Shown in pieces: positions 7,947-18,684 of a stretch of DNA of 37,932 nt. Position 1 is the stretch's first letter; each line of letters opens with the position of its first letter. The DNA is taken from assembly GCA_009380105.1 (NCBI GenBank), contig WHSM01000004.1, positions 1-37,932 of the forward strand. Reading direction: 5' to 3'. The position numbers and the translations under genes are program-made. Source of the DNA: Micromonosporaceae bacterium (GTDB lineage: Bacteria > Actinomycetota > Actinomycetes > Mycobacteriales > Micromonosporaceae). Below the pieces are notes generated by a model that saw nothing but the letters and a program-made list of their open reading frames with translations, did not search any database and was not told the origin of the DNA.

Positions 7947-9062
7947 TCAGTCGGAAGGCAGCAGATGGGCGTTGACGTCGCGCGCCGCGTCGGCCAGATC
8001 GGCGATCTCCACCACCTCGACACCGGCCTGCCGCAGCCGCTCGTCGCCGGTTCCGTCCACGAACCGGGCCGGTTCGCGCAGCGCGTACACCACCCGGCGA
8101 ACTCCGGCGGCGACGGTCAGCTCGGCGCACGGACGGGGCCGGGACGCACGCGCGCCGCACGGCTCCAGCGAACTGTAGAGGGTGGCGCCGGGCAGGCGCG
8201 AATCCTCCGGGTCGACCTTGCGCAAGGCGGCTTCCTCGGCGTGCTCGATCGGGTCGCTTTCGCGGGACCAGCCGGCCGCGATCTCGGAACCGTCGGCGGC
8301 GACCAGCACGGCGCCCACCGAGAACGCCGTGCGCGACGGCGGGCAGCGCCGGGACAGCGCGATCGCTCTGGTCAGCCACTCACGGTCCGCGGGCCGCTCA
8401 GTCACCGCGTACCGCATCAACACACAGTCACCGACGCGCCGGGTCTCGAGCAGCGTCAGCGACCCGGCCGGCGCCGAGCCGGGGCGCAGCCACCGGGGCG
8501 CGTCGGCGTCTCCGACGAGCCGGGGCGCCACAGTCAGGTGCAGCTCGTCGGCGAGCCCGGCCGACAGGAACCAGCTCAGGATCCCGCCGCCGCCCTCCAC
8601 CATCAGCCGTTCCACGCCGCGCCGCGCCAGGTCGCCGACGATCCAGGCCAGCTCCGGGTCGGCGCCGGCGTCGATCACCGCGGCCCGCCCCGCGAGGCGG
8701 GCGTCGAGCTTCTCGGCGGCGCCGCTCGCGGCGTACACGAGCTTGGGGGCCTCGCCGAGTGTGAAAAACCGGGCCGCCGGATCGAGGTCGCCGCTGCGGG
8801 TGATCGTCACCTTCGCGGGATCGGGCGCCAGGCCGCGTTCGGCTCGCGCCGCCTGCCGCGCCTGCGACCGCAGCACCAGTCGAGGATCATCTCTGCGTAC
8901 GGTGTTCGCGCCGACCAGGATCGCGTCGACACCTGCCCGCACCTCGTCCACCCGGTCGAGGTCGGCTTCGCCCGACAGGATCAGCCGCTCCGGCGAGCTG
9001 TCGTCGAGGTAGCCGTCGACCGAGATCGCGCAGCTCAGGAGCGTGTGCGGCCGGTGGATCAC
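7947..9062 (-). CDS. RibD-like fusion: reductase domain followed by deaminase domain
   Basis: A 371-aa two-domain protein. Residues 1-223 are a dihydrofolate-reductase-like pyrimidine reductase of the RibD C-terminal family (motifs CAISVDGYLD, AILVGANTVRRDDPRL, LMVEGGGGI, DELHLTVAPRL). Residues 224-371 are a cytidine-deaminase-like domain with HAE at 274-276, PC at 301-302 and a second Cys at 312, the zinc site of RibD-type deaminases. In characterised RibD the deaminase comes first, so the order is reversed here. Start GTG 9062 has GGTGAAA just upstream; ATG 9095 is an alternative. No other riboflavin genes are adjacent, so the role could be riboflavin, deazapurine or a specialised pathway. 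Confidence 0.82.
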   Translation of the reverse strand: MIHRPHTLLSCAISVDGYLDDSSPERLILSGEADLDRVDEVRAGVDAILVGANTVRRDDPRLVLRSQARQAARAERGLAPDPAKVTITRSGDLDPAARFFTLGEAPKLVYAASGAAEKLDARLAGRAAVIDAGADPELAWIVGDLARRGVERLMVEGGGGILSWFLSAGLADELHLTVAPRLVGDADAPRWLRPGSAPAGSLTLLETRRVGDCVLMRYAVTERPADREWLTRAIALSRRCPPSRTAFSVGAVLVAADGSEIAAGWSRESDPIEHAEEAALRKVDPEDSRLPGATLYSSLEPCGARASRPRPCAELTVAAGVRRVVYALREPARFVDGTGDERLRQAGVEVVEIADLADAARDVNAHLLPSD

Positions 9063-9156
9063 ACTTTCACCGTACTCACACGCCGACAAGACCATGATCA
9101 GCAGGCCGCGCCGCAGCACCACGAGCCGACACCGTCGCGGCCGCAATGGTGAGGGT

Positions 9157-9172
9157 GATATCATGCGATATC
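9157..9172. promoter_or_regulatory. Candidate VapBC operator/promoter
   Basis: GATATCATGCGATATC carries two GATATC palindromes separated by four bases, one of the few AT-rich spots nearby. It ends just before the AGGAGG ribosome site of vapB. VapBC pairs usually repress their own promoter through inverted repeats in this position, so I infer autoregulation. Confidence 0.5.
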
Positions 9173-9185
9173 TAGGAGGTGACCG

Positions 9186-9407
9186 ATGCCGAATGTGCTG
9201 GTTCGTGATGTCCCGGAAGACGTGTTGGCGGCCATTGACGCGCACGCTTCCCGCCTCGGCTTGTCGCGCAGCGAATATGTCCGTCGCCAGTTGAGCCAAG
9301 ATGCGGAGCGCTCGGCGGCTTCGGTGACGAGCGAGCATCTTCGGCGGTTCGCCGCCACATTCGGCGACCTGAGCGATCCTGACGTCATGGCGGAGGCCTG
9401 GAGGTGA
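9186..9407 (+). CDS. vapB: VapB/FitA-type ribbon-helix-helix antitoxin
   Basis: A 73-aa antitoxin. The N-terminus ([20 protein letters not shown]) is a ribbon-helix-helix DNA-binding domain of the FitA type, and the motif [13 protein letters not shown] is its second helix. The C-terminus ([12 protein letters not shown]) is the toxin-neutralising tail. A strong AGGAGG lies six bases before the ATG. The toxin gene follows after ten bases. A related tail sequence, DADVMAQAW, recurs as a remnant at 13104-13166. Confidence 0.88.
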   Translation: MPNVLVRDVPEDVLAAIDAHASRLGLSRSEYVRRQLSQDAERSAASVTSEHLRRFAATFGDLSDPDVMAEAWR

Positions 9408-9417
9408 CGCGTCGGTC

Positions 9418-9828
9418 ATGACCACAAGACACTGGTTGGTCGACAAGTCGGCACTTGTCCGTCTGGGCGCCAGCCCGGAGGTCGACGTTTGGGCTGCTCG
9501 TATCGAGCGGGGACTCGTTCGAATCACGACGGTGACACTCCTAGAGGTCGGCTACTCCGCCAGGTCGGCTGATGCCCTCCGATCCGGCATGCGGAACCCT
9601 CCGATCTCAGCCATGCCTGTCGAGTACGCCACTCCTGCGATCGAGGATCGCGCGGTCGAGGTGCTCGCGCTGCTGGCCGATCGAGGACATCATCGGGCGC
9701 CTTCGGTCCCGGACCTGCTGATTGCGGCGGCAGGCGAACTTGCCGGACTGACGGTCCTCCATTGCGATAAGGACTTCGAGTTGATCGCCGATGTCACTGG
9801 CCAAGATGTGGAGCGCTTGGACCCCTGA
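9418..9828 (+). CDS. vapC: VapC-type PIN-domain ribonuclease toxin
   Basis: A 136-aa PIN-domain protein paired with vapB. The acidic residues of the PIN active site can be placed at D9 (LVDKSAL), E43 (LLEVGYS), D99 (VPDLLIA) and D117/D119 (HCDKDFE). VapC toxins cleave tRNA or rRNA in a magnesium-dependent way when freed from the antitoxin; the target here cannot be inferred. Its 3' end overlaps by 35 bases the 3' end of an oppositely oriented small membrane-protein frame. Confidence 0.88.
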   Translation: MTTRHWLVDKSALVRLGASPEVDVWAARIERGLVRITTVTLLEVGYSARSADALRSGMRNPPISAMPVEYATPAIEDRAVEVLALLADRGHHRAPSVPDLLIAAAGELAGLTVLHCDKDFELIADVTGQDVERLDP

Positions 9829-10027
9829 CGGACTCGTAGACTGACTGGGCGGGTCGGCCGGTGATCAGCTGCCAGAGGGCGATGGCGACGATCGACAACA
9901 GCACCGCGACGTTGGCCATCGTGAACAGCCACACTGCGCCCAGCAGGCCGCGCCGCAGCAGCCGGTGGTGCGGCGGAACCTCCTCGGCGTGGTCGCCGCT
10001 GGCGGTGACGGCTCGGTTTTCGGACAC
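9794..10027 (-). CDS. Small single-pass membrane protein sharing the GTPase anchor module
   Basis: A 77-aa frame from GTG 10027. Its middle, [20 protein letters not shown] followed by [20 protein letters not shown], aligns almost residue for residue with the last 50 residues of the membrane GTPase at 16956-18680 ([20 protein letters not shown] then FTVASVAILLSVAAILIWRI). DNA identity is high as well. It is one basic juxtamembrane stretch plus one transmembrane helix. There is no clear ribosome site. It may be an independent small membrane gene or a remnant of a GTPase gene. It lies downstream of the HAD gene with a 69-base gap and overlaps the end of vapC. Confidence 0.5.
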   Translation of the reverse strand: MSENRAVTASGDHAEEVPPHHRLLRRGLLGAVWLFTMANVAVLLSIVAIALWQLITGRPAQSVYESVRGPSAPHLGQ

Positions 10028-10096
10028 CTGCGGAACGAGTCCGTGCCGCTGAGCAGCGGGTAGATCGGCGCGGGCTCAAGTTGTGCCGACAGTCGT

Positions 10097-10789
10097 CTAC
10101 ATGTGCGGTCGGCCGGGTGGGTCGCAGACGAGCTTGGTGACGAGGTCGGTGTCCCTTAGGTGGGGTAGGACGGCGTCGGCGCCCTCCTCGCGTAGCTTCT
10201 TCTCGTCGCTACGGCCGGAGGCCACGGCGATTACCCGCACGTTGTTGTCGTGACCGGCGCGGATGTCTGCTGGGGTGTCGCCGATGAGGACCGCGTCGGA
10301 GGCCGCGGCGCTGGCGCGGTCGAGGGCGAGGCGGACGAGTTCGGCGCGCACGTCGTTCTCCTCGCCGTAGGCGCCGAGGTCCCAGCGGATGTGCCGTGCC
10401 AGGTCGAAGACCTTCAGCTTGATCTCGGCGACAGCGCGGACGTTGCCGCTCACGACGGTCTGCGTCACGTCGGGCATAGTGGCGATGGCATCGAGCGCGG
10501 CCGCTGCGCCGGGCAGGGCCTGGCCGCGTTCGCGGAGTTCGGCGGCCCGCTTGACGTGTTCCTCGGCGAGGGCGCGGGCGAACCGTTCAAAGTCCGCGCG
10601 GCCCGCATCTATGCCGTGCAGCTTGGCGGTCTCGCGGAAAATGACGGCTTCGGTGATGCCGTCGATCTTCGCTTGCCGGCGCATCACCCGCCCGGTCGTG
10701 CGCAGAAACGCGGCGGCGGACAACTCGTGGCCCACGCCCCGGGTGGCGATCAGTGTGTGATCGATGTCCCACAGGACCAGTCCCGCCAT
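10097..10789 (-). CDS. HAD-superfamily hydrolase (phosphatase-like)
   Basis: A 230-aa protein with all HAD motifs. Motif I is DIDHT (nucleophile D8, acid/base D10), motif II lies in TVVSGN, a Lys follows in EIKLK, and motif IV is GDTPADIRAGH. A helical cap sits between motifs I and II, as in phosphoglycolate-phosphatase-like members. ATG 10789 is preferred because GGGAGAAGG lies at suitable distance; a GTG three codons upstream would be too close to that site. It is divergent from regulator 2. The substrate is not determinable. Confidence 0.85.
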   Translation of the reverse strand: MAGLVLWDIDHTLIATRGVGHELSAAAFLRTTGRVMRRQAKIDGITEAVIFRETAKLHGIDAGRADFERFARALAEEHVKRAAELRERGQALPGAAAALDAIATMPDVTQTVVSGNVRAVAEIKLKVFDLARHIRWDLGAYGEENDVRAELVRLALDRASAAASDAVLIGDTPADIRAGHDNNVRVIAVASGRSDEKKLREEGADAVLPHLRDTDLVTKLVCDPPGRPHM

Positions 10790-10871
10790 GGCCCGCACCT
10801 TCTCCCATCAACAACCAACAGCACCACGTCCACCGTCTGCATCGGCCGCTATCCCCGGTAGGGGTCATCCT

Positions 10872-10887
10872 GACACCATGCAGTGTC
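10872..10887. promoter_or_regulatory. Candidate operator for regulator 2 (GACAC-N6-GTGTC)
   Basis: GACACCATGCAGTGTC is an inverted repeat with 5-bp arms, in the divergent space between the HAD gene and the second XRE regulator. A further GTGTC half-site occurs at 10897-10901. A hairpin-like CCCC-GGTA-GGGG lies just before it at 10853-10864. The site differs from the GGTAC operators of regulator 1, in keeping with a different specificity. Binding is inferred. Confidence 0.35.
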
Positions 10888-10953
10888 GGAGGGTGAGTGT
10901 CGCGTCCTACGCTGAAGCGACCAAGAGGCTCCGGGGGAAGGCGGTTGGGCGGA

Positions 10954-12162
10954 ATGAGTTTACCGAGACTGCCCGTGGGGGAGCGCATCCGCTACTACCG
11001 TGGGCAGGCGCACCGCACACAGGCCGCCATCGCCGGCCTGTGTGGCGTCACCGGCCGCTACCTTTCCCTGATCGAGAACGGCCGGAAGACCCCCTCCGTC
11101 GACCTGCTCGCTCGCTTGGCGCGCGAACTCGGCGTGCCCATCGCCGCGCTGCTCAGCGATGAACAGGTGACAGGGCCTGCCGTGGCGGTGACAGCAGCGC
11201 CAGACGTGGCTCGCAGCTTGACGGGTTTCGCCCCGTCGAGCAGCGCCGAGCCCGCCACCCCTGCGCAACTGCGCGAGCGAGTCGACAGCGCGTGGCGAAC
11301 CTGGCAGTCCAGCCCAGGTCGATTTACCGAGGCCGCCGCCATCCTCCCCCCACTGATAGGAGACGTCGAGCGCGCCGTCCACGCCTGCCGTGCTAATGGC
11401 GTTGCCAACCGCCGAGACATCCTGCGCGTCGCAGCGGACCTTTACGGGCTGCTGCGCTCCTACTGCCGCCGCACCGGCCGCCTCGACCTCTCGCTCATGG
11501 TCGCCGACCGCGCCGTCCGCGCCGCCGAGGACGCCGACGATCCGGTCCGGATCGCCGCCGGCCGGTGGAACCTCAGCCACGTCCTGCTGTCCCACGACGA
11601 GCCCAGCGCCGTCGAGCAGGCTCGCGCCATAGCCCTCGACGCCGCCGACCAACTGCGGATGACAGCGCGGACGCGGAAAGCTGACGCTGTACGCGGTGCC
11701 CTGGAACTGGTCACTGTCGTCGCCGACGCCCGCCAGCGTCGTTGGTGGGACGCGCGCAGGCGCCTGCGTGAGCGTGCCATGCCCCTCGCGCAGCAGATCG
11801 GTGAGGGCAATGCCATGTGGACAGTGTTCGGTCCCACCAATGTGAAGTTGCATGCAGTGAGCGTCGAGGTGCTCGCCGGGGAGGCCAGCGAGGGGCTGCG
11901 AGTTGCTGACCAGATCGACCCCTCCCGACTGCCTTCGCGGGAGCGGCGTTTCACCTTTGGCCTGGAGGTCGCGCGGTGTCACGACCTGCGCCGCGAGGAC
12001 GCCGCCGTCCTAGTGCACCTGCTGAGCCTTGAGCAGTTGGCGCCGGAAGACCTGCAGCGAAGCCCGCTGGCCTGCAACCTGGTCACAGGGCTACTGCGCC
12101 GTGCCCGGCCGACTCACCGCCGCCAGATCGCCGCGTTGGCCGGGCGCCTGAGCCTCGTTTAA
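10954..12162 (+). CDS. XRE-family regulator with TPR-like C-terminal domain (regulator 2)
   Basis: A 402-aa paralogue of regulator 1. The HTH covers residues about 8-62 (RIRYYRGQAHRTQAAIA, GRYLSLIENGRKTPSVD). A Pro/Ala/Ser linker follows, then a long helical TPR-like region with the family motif DSAWRTWQSS and a LPPLIGDVERA helix. ATG 10954 follows a purine-rich site (GGGCGGA); the frame extends 19 codons further without support. A strong hairpin comes 20 bases after the stop. Small genes downstream (12381, 12576, 12851) may be its targets or cotranscribed partners. Confidence 0.85.
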   Translation: MSLPRLPVGERIRYYRGQAHRTQAAIAGLCGVTGRYLSLIENGRKTPSVDLLARLARELGVPIAALLSDEQVTGPAVAVTAAPDVARSLTGFAPSSSAEPATPAQLRERVDSAWRTWQSSPGRFTEAAAILPPLIGDVERAVHACRANGVANRRDILRVAADLYGLLRSYCRRTGRLDLSLMVADRAVRAAEDADDPVRIAAGRWNLSHVLLSHDEPSAVEQARAIALDAADQLRMTARTRKADAVRGALELVTVVADARQRRWWDARRRLRERAMPLAQQIGEGNAMWTVFGPTNVKLHAVSVEVLAGEASEGLRVADQIDPSRLPSRERRFTFGLEVARCHDLRREDAAVLVHLLSLEQLAPEDLQRSPLACNLVTGLLRRARPTHRRQIAALAGRLSLV

Positions 12163-12182
12163 CCCGTACCCGAACCACCGGT

Positions 12183-12207
12183 CGACCCGAACTGCCAGTT
12201 CGGGTCG
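12183..12207 (+). terminator. Perfect 11-bp hairpin after regulator 2
   Basis: The arms CGACCCGAACT and AGTTCGGGTCG pair perfectly around the loop GCC, 20 bases after the regulator 2 stop. There is no T tract, as is common for actinobacterial intrinsic terminators. It could instead be an operator, because of its symmetry. Confidence 0.55.
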
Positions 12208-12380
12208 CACCCCCGACTCCTGCCTACCGTCACGTTCACACCGAGTCACGGTGAGTTGGCTCCCCGCCGTTGAGACGCGGACTCGCCTCAGCGCGGGTGA
12301 GTCAACATCAGCGCCCGTATCGATCCAACCGCTGACGCTCGTCGCGGCGGCGGACATGAACAACTGGAGGAGAACGGTGG

Positions 12381-12470
12381 ATGGCGGAACCGTTGGACAG
12401 CTTCGGCGGCCTAACTTGCGACGCCTTCGAATCCCTGGTCGCCCGCAGCAGCGTCGGGTTGACGCTCTGA
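12381..12470 (+). CDS. 29-aa small peptide gene
   Basis: ATG 12381 follows AGGAGA at seven bases, one of the better ribosome sites in the window. It opens a 29-codon frame, MAEPLDSFGGLTCDAF then ESLVARSSVGLTL. Third positions are about 85 percent G or C, which supports translation. It has one Cys, several Ser and Thr, and a hydrophobic end. I recognise no family. It sits between regulator 2 and two small genes. TPR-tailed XRE regulators often sense peptides, so a signalling peptide is conceivable but unproven. An overlapping GTG frame at 12377 has poorer codon bias. Confidence 0.4.
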   Translation: MAEPLDSFGGLTCDAFESLVARSSVGLTL

Positions 12471-12575
12471 CCGCGATCAGCCCTGGGCACGTGCACGGCC
12501 CCGACTGGTCGCCGGTGTGCGGGCGCGAGACCGACCGACACCAGTCGCCGGCCGAGACCGCAAGGGCTGCTGGCG

Positions 12576-12854
12576 ATGCCTGACAGTTGCGCAGTGCATG
12601 AGTACCGCATCCGGTTCCGGATCGACGGCGACGTGGGTGAGCGGCAGGTGCGGGCGGTGGCGGACTGCCGGGCGCAGACGATCACTGTGGAACTGCCCAA
12701 CGGAGCCCGCGCCACGGTAGACGTGGTCACCGCGCGGGCCGTGTGCATGCTGCTGCACGAGACGATCTACTCGGCGTTGGAGCCGACCGGGCCGCTGCTG
12801 CGCCTGGAACACAACTCGCCCGACGGTTGGGCGCTGGGTGGTGTGGGCCGGTGA
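12576..12854 (+). CDS. Small protein of unknown function
   Basis: A 92-aa protein with alternating beta-like segments (YRIRFRIDGD, RQVRAVADCRAQTITVELP) followed by a helical end (RAVCMLLHETIYSALE). AAGGG lies about ten bases before the ATG. The stop overlaps the GTG of the next gene (GTGA), showing coupling. I do not recognise the family. Neighbours are the 29-aa peptide, regulator 2 and the following Cys-rich protein, an arrangement similar to the regulator 1 cluster. Confidence 0.6.
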   Translation: MPDSCAVHEYRIRFRIDGDVGERQVRAVADCRAQTITVELPNGARATVDVVTARAVCMLLHETIYSALEPTGPLLRLEHNSPDGWALGGVGR

Positions 12855-13138
12855 CCAGGATGGACGCCGTCCAGTTCGCCGCGTACGCGTGCCAGCAGAT
12901 CCGCGCCGCCGATGTGATCCTCGCCCAGCACCGCGAACAGGTCGGACTCTGCTCCTGTGGACGCTTTCTGCCGTGCAGCGCCGTTGCGTCCGTGGTCGGC
13001 CGGCGGCGGCACTTCGTCGACCGCCTCGGGCAGATCGCAGCACCGACCGTCGCGGCCAGCACCCGCGTCGGCGGCCCGCTCGACGGGGAGATCGTGCCGG
13101 CGCGATGCCGACGTCATGGCTCAGGCGTGGGATCTTGA
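12851..13138 (+). CDS. Small Cys-rich protein, putative zinc binder
   Basis: A 95-aa protein from GTG 12851, overlapping the previous stop, or 92 aa from ATG 12860. A helical N-terminus (FAAYACQQIRAADVILAQHR) leads into LCSCGRFLPC, a CxC-x5-C cluster typical of a small zinc or redox site, then a basic helix RRRHFVDRL. Comparable small Cys proteins lie beside regulator 1. Function unknown. The last codons share DNA with an antitoxin-like remnant read in another frame (13104-13166), so the native C-terminus may have been altered by recombination. Confidence 0.6.
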   Translation: MTRMDAVQFAAYACQQIRAADVILAQHREQVGLCSCGRFLPCSAVASVVGRRRHFVDRLGQIAAPTVAASTRVGGPLDGEIVPARCRRHGSGVGS

Positions 13139-13166
13139 TGCCGGGGGGAAAGAGACCCAGGCGTAG
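13104..13166 (+). pseudogene. Remnant of a VapB-type antitoxin tail
   Basis: In the second forward frame this stretch reads DADVMAQAWDLDAGGKETQA and stops. The first nine residues closely match the tail of the complete antitoxin at 9186-9407 (DPDVMAEAW), and the DNA is similar (GACGTCATGGC shared). No ribbon-helix-helix domain precedes it and no PIN gene follows. I read it as the end of a lost toxin-antitoxin module, overlapping the 3' end of the Cys-rich gene in a different frame. The match is short. Confidence 0.35.
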
Positions 13167-13184
13167 CTCACTCCGCTAGCGAGT

Positions 13185-13460
13185 TCAGGCGCGTTGTCGC
13201 GGCGAATGGTCTGCCAGCAGGATGAACCCGACCTTCATCAGACCGATGCCGATGCTCCGTTGCTGGACGCTCCCGAACGACGCCGGGATCTCGCCGGCCA
13301 CGCTGGTCAGGTAGAGCAGCCCTCCGATGGACGCCGCCAACACCCAACCGGTAGGCAGGGCGTTCAGCCACGGTTTCGGCTGATCGGCGCCGCTGTGTGT
13401 CCCATGCCGCGGATCTTGAGCGCCACCGCCCTGGCGGGTCAGTTGGCGATGAGTTGCCAC
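13185..13460 (-). CDS. Possible small membrane protein (start uncertain)
   Basis: From GTG 13460 this frame gives 91 aa. The part after PKPWLNALPTG is hydrophobic, with GWVLAASIGGLLYLTSVAG as a likely transmembrane helix and GIGLMKVGFILLA as a second. Codon third positions are mostly G or C. No ribosome site is visible and the frame is open further upstream. It overlaps, in another frame, the anchor-module remnant at 13439-13540. The two may be pieces of one two-helix membrane gene broken by a frameshift. I recognise no family. Confidence 0.3.
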   Translation of the reverse strand: MATHRQLTRQGGGAQDPRHGTHSGADQPKPWLNALPTGWVLAASIGGLLYLTSVAGEIPASFGSVQQRSIGIGLMKVGFILLADHSPRQRA

Positions 13461-13540
13461 AGGGCGATGGTGTCGAGGAACGACAGGATCGCCACGCTGG
13501 CCGCCGTGAACAGCCACACCGCGGCGGCCGTCCGCGTGGG
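13439..13540 (-). pseudogene. Anchor-module remnant in frame after the tricorn stop codon
   Basis: Directly after the TAA of the tricorn protease gene the same frame continues for 33 codons before TGA at 13439-13441. It includes AAAVWLFTAASVAILSFLDT and then IALWQLIAN. This matches the transmembrane end of the membrane GTPase (GAVWLFTVASVAILLSVAAI) and of the 77-aa protein at 9794-10027. No convincing start exists inside it. It is either a remnant of a separate small gene or a C-terminal anchor of the protease lost through a stop codon. Stop-codon readthrough is possible but there is no evidence for it. Confidence 0.5.
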
Positions 13541-16867
<3,327 letters not shown>

Positions 16868-16955
16868 CTGACCTCCCCGGCGTCGCAGGCTATGACGCTA
16901 CCGTGCCGGGGCCGCCTGTTGGATCATCCGCGGTCCCAGCGGCCACGGCGCAGTG

Positions 16956-18680
16956 TCATGGCAGGATGATGCGCCAGATCAGGATGGCTGCGACGGACAA
17001 CAGGATCGCCACGCTGGCCACCGTGAACAGCCACACCGCGCCCAGCAGGCCGCGCCGCAGCAGCCGGTGGTGCAGCGGGACCTCGTCGGTGTGCTCGGCG
17101 GCGGCGCTGACCGGCTCGGCTGCCAGGCCCACCACCGGGGCCACCCGGTCCCAGCCACGCCGGCCCTGCAGCGAACCTTCCGCCAGCCATCGCAGCGGCT
17201 CGACCAGCCGCTCGGACGGCAGGTCCAGGCCCGAGCCGAAGTAGCGCACCTGCCGCGCCGTGCGGTCCAGAGTGCGCATCGGGTTGCCCCAGCCGACCCA
17301 GCTCAGCCAGTCGCGCACCTGGTCGGCGGCGACCGAGCCGGGGCCGAAGCCGTCGGCGAGCGGCTGGCCCACCGAGGTCCGGCGGATCGCGTCGATCTTG
17401 GTCACCACGATCGCGACCCGGTCCAGTCGTCCTCCGTCCGGCCTGGTGCGGAGCGCCCCGACCAGCCGGTCGATCACGTGCGCCGGGTCCTCGGCCGAGG
17501 ACGTGACGTCGGCCAGCCGCTCCACCTCGGCGTCGGTGAGCGAGCGGCGCACGCCCTCCAGCGAGAGCGGGTCGACGATCACCAGCATCCCGCCGGCCAG
17601 GTCCAGGTAGCGCTGCCAGCCGATCCGGTCGGAGGTCGTGTAGTGCTCGCCGGGCGGGTCGAAAAGATACAGCAGGCAGCGCCCCGCGCCGTTCAGTTCC
17701 ACGTCCAGCACCGTCGCCTGCGGCAATTCCACGGGGGTACGCGGCACGCGCCCGCCCTGACGTAGCGCCGCGAGTCGCGCGGCGAAGGTCTCCGCTTCGC
17801 GCGGGTCGCTGAAGTGCACCCGCCCTTCGCCTTCCCTGAGCGCCCCGATGGCCAGGTGGGCGTACGTGCTCTTGCCGGCCGCCGGCCCGCCGACGATCGG
17901 CATGTGCACCAGGGGAGCGTGGCCGATGCTGCCGGCCAGCGGCCGGTGGCAGTGCGGGCAGGACGCGGCGAGCCGGCTGCGTCCCAACAGCACCGACGTG
18001 GGCAGCCCGGCGCCGCAGCGGCACATCCGCCGGAGCGCGCCGTGCCGGCCGGGCCGCAGATCCCGGTGCGCGGCGCCGCACCGCGGGCAGGTGTGCTCGG
18101 GGCGCGGGAAGGAGCGGTAGCAGCCCGGATGCGGGCACGCCGGCCGGGTGCGCCGGACCGAGACCAGCGCTCCGTCCAACCCTCGCATCAGGCCGACCCC
18201 GGCGAACTGCGCCACCGTGGCGAGGCCGGCGATCACGGCGTACACACCGGAGACGAGCAGGACCACGACGGCGCAGCCAACGGCAGCGGCGAGCAACCCC
18301 GTGACCACCGCGAGCCAGATCGGGGCCAGCAGGATCGCCTGCCAGCCGCCGACGAGCATCTGGGTGGCGCCGGCGCCGAGCAGCATCGCCGGCCGGCTCA
18401 CGGCGATCACGGTGTCCGCGAGCACCGCGGCGTAGTCCCGCCAGACCTGACCGGCCAGGTAGTGCGCGAACGCCGGCTCGTCGACGCTGGCAGACACCGG
18501 CGACGGGCCGTCGGCGAGCTTCGAGGTGAGCACTCGCCAGGCGCTGCTCAGGTACCGCAGCACGAACGCCGACATCGCCGCCGCGAACATCAGCCCCGCG
18601 AGGCCGACCAGCACCGGCCAGGCCAGCCACCACAGGAACGCCACGACGGCGGCCAGCAGCACCAACAGCGGGACACGCAT
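16956..18680 (-). CDS. Membrane-anchored zinc-ribbon P-loop GTPase (operon gene 6)
   Basis: A 574-aa protein. Residues 1-45 and about 95-160 hold hydrophobic helices. Residues 182-245 carry CxxC-type zinc ribbons (CPHPGC, CPRC, CRC, CPHC). The GTPase domain follows, with Walker A GGPAAGKST at 264-272, the G3-like element DPPGE at 341-345 and the G4 guanine motif TKID at 427-430. A final transmembrane helix covers about 549-572. The layout resembles TRAFAC-like GTPases of the proposed double-GTPase (DO-GTPase) systems. The start lies four bases after the GAP1 gene stop. The last 50 residues recur at 9794-10027 and 13439-13540. I infer a membrane-bound GTPase that works with the soluble GTPase and GAP1 protein of this operon. 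Confidence 0.85.
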   Translation of the reverse strand: MRVPLLVLLAAVVAFLWWLAWPVLVGLAGLMFAAAMSAFVLRYLSSAWRVLTSKLADGPSPVSASVDEPAFAHYLAGQVWRDYAAVLADTVIAVSRPAMLLGAGATQMLVGGWQAILLAPIWLAVVTGLLAAAVGCAVVVLLVSGVYAVIAGLATVAQFAGVGLMRGLDGALVSVRRTRPACPHPGCYRSFPRPEHTCPRCGAAHRDLRPGRHGALRRMCRCGAGLPTSVLLGRSRLAASCPHCHRPLAGSIGHAPLVHMPIVGGPAAGKSTYAHLAIGALREGEGRVHFSDPREAETFAARLAALRQGGRVPRTPVELPQATVLDVELNGAGRCLLYLFDPPGEHYTTSDRIGWQRYLDLAGGMLVIVDPLSLEGVRRSLTDAEVERLADVTSSAEDPAHVIDRLVGALRTRPDGGRLDRVAIVVTKIDAIRRTSVGQPLADGFGPGSVAADQVRDWLSWVGWGNPMRTLDRTARQVRYFGSGLDLPSERLVEPLRWLAEGSLQGRRGWDRVAPVVGLAAEPVSAAAEHTDEVPLHHRLLRRGLLGAVWLFTVASVAILLSVAAILIWRIILP

Positions 18681-18684
18681 CGCG

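Noticed and set aside
5887-8379. An 830-codon minus-strand frame crossing the HerA-type gene and the RibD-like gene
   Set aside because: It is Arg/Gly/Ala-rich without domains and is a shifted-frame shadow of two genes with clear motifs.
9099-9118. A fourth copy of the 20-mer found in the anchor modules
   Set aside because: Only the 20 bases encoding a Leu/Arg-rich run match and the flanks do not encode the helix; it is probably chance in biased sequence.
6000-9152. A 1050-codon plus-strand frame antisense to the same two genes
   Set aside because: Composition is typical of an antisense shadow in GC-rich DNA; no motif or start signal supports it.
12251-12583. A 110-codon plus-strand frame after regulator 2
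   Set aside because: Poor third-position bias over its middle, and the 12381 frame in the same stretch has better bias and a better-placed ribosome site.
3300-13500. Integrative element or prophage
   Set aside because: No integrase, replication, transfer or structural genes and no flanking direct repeats or tRNA were seen; accessory region is the most that can be said.
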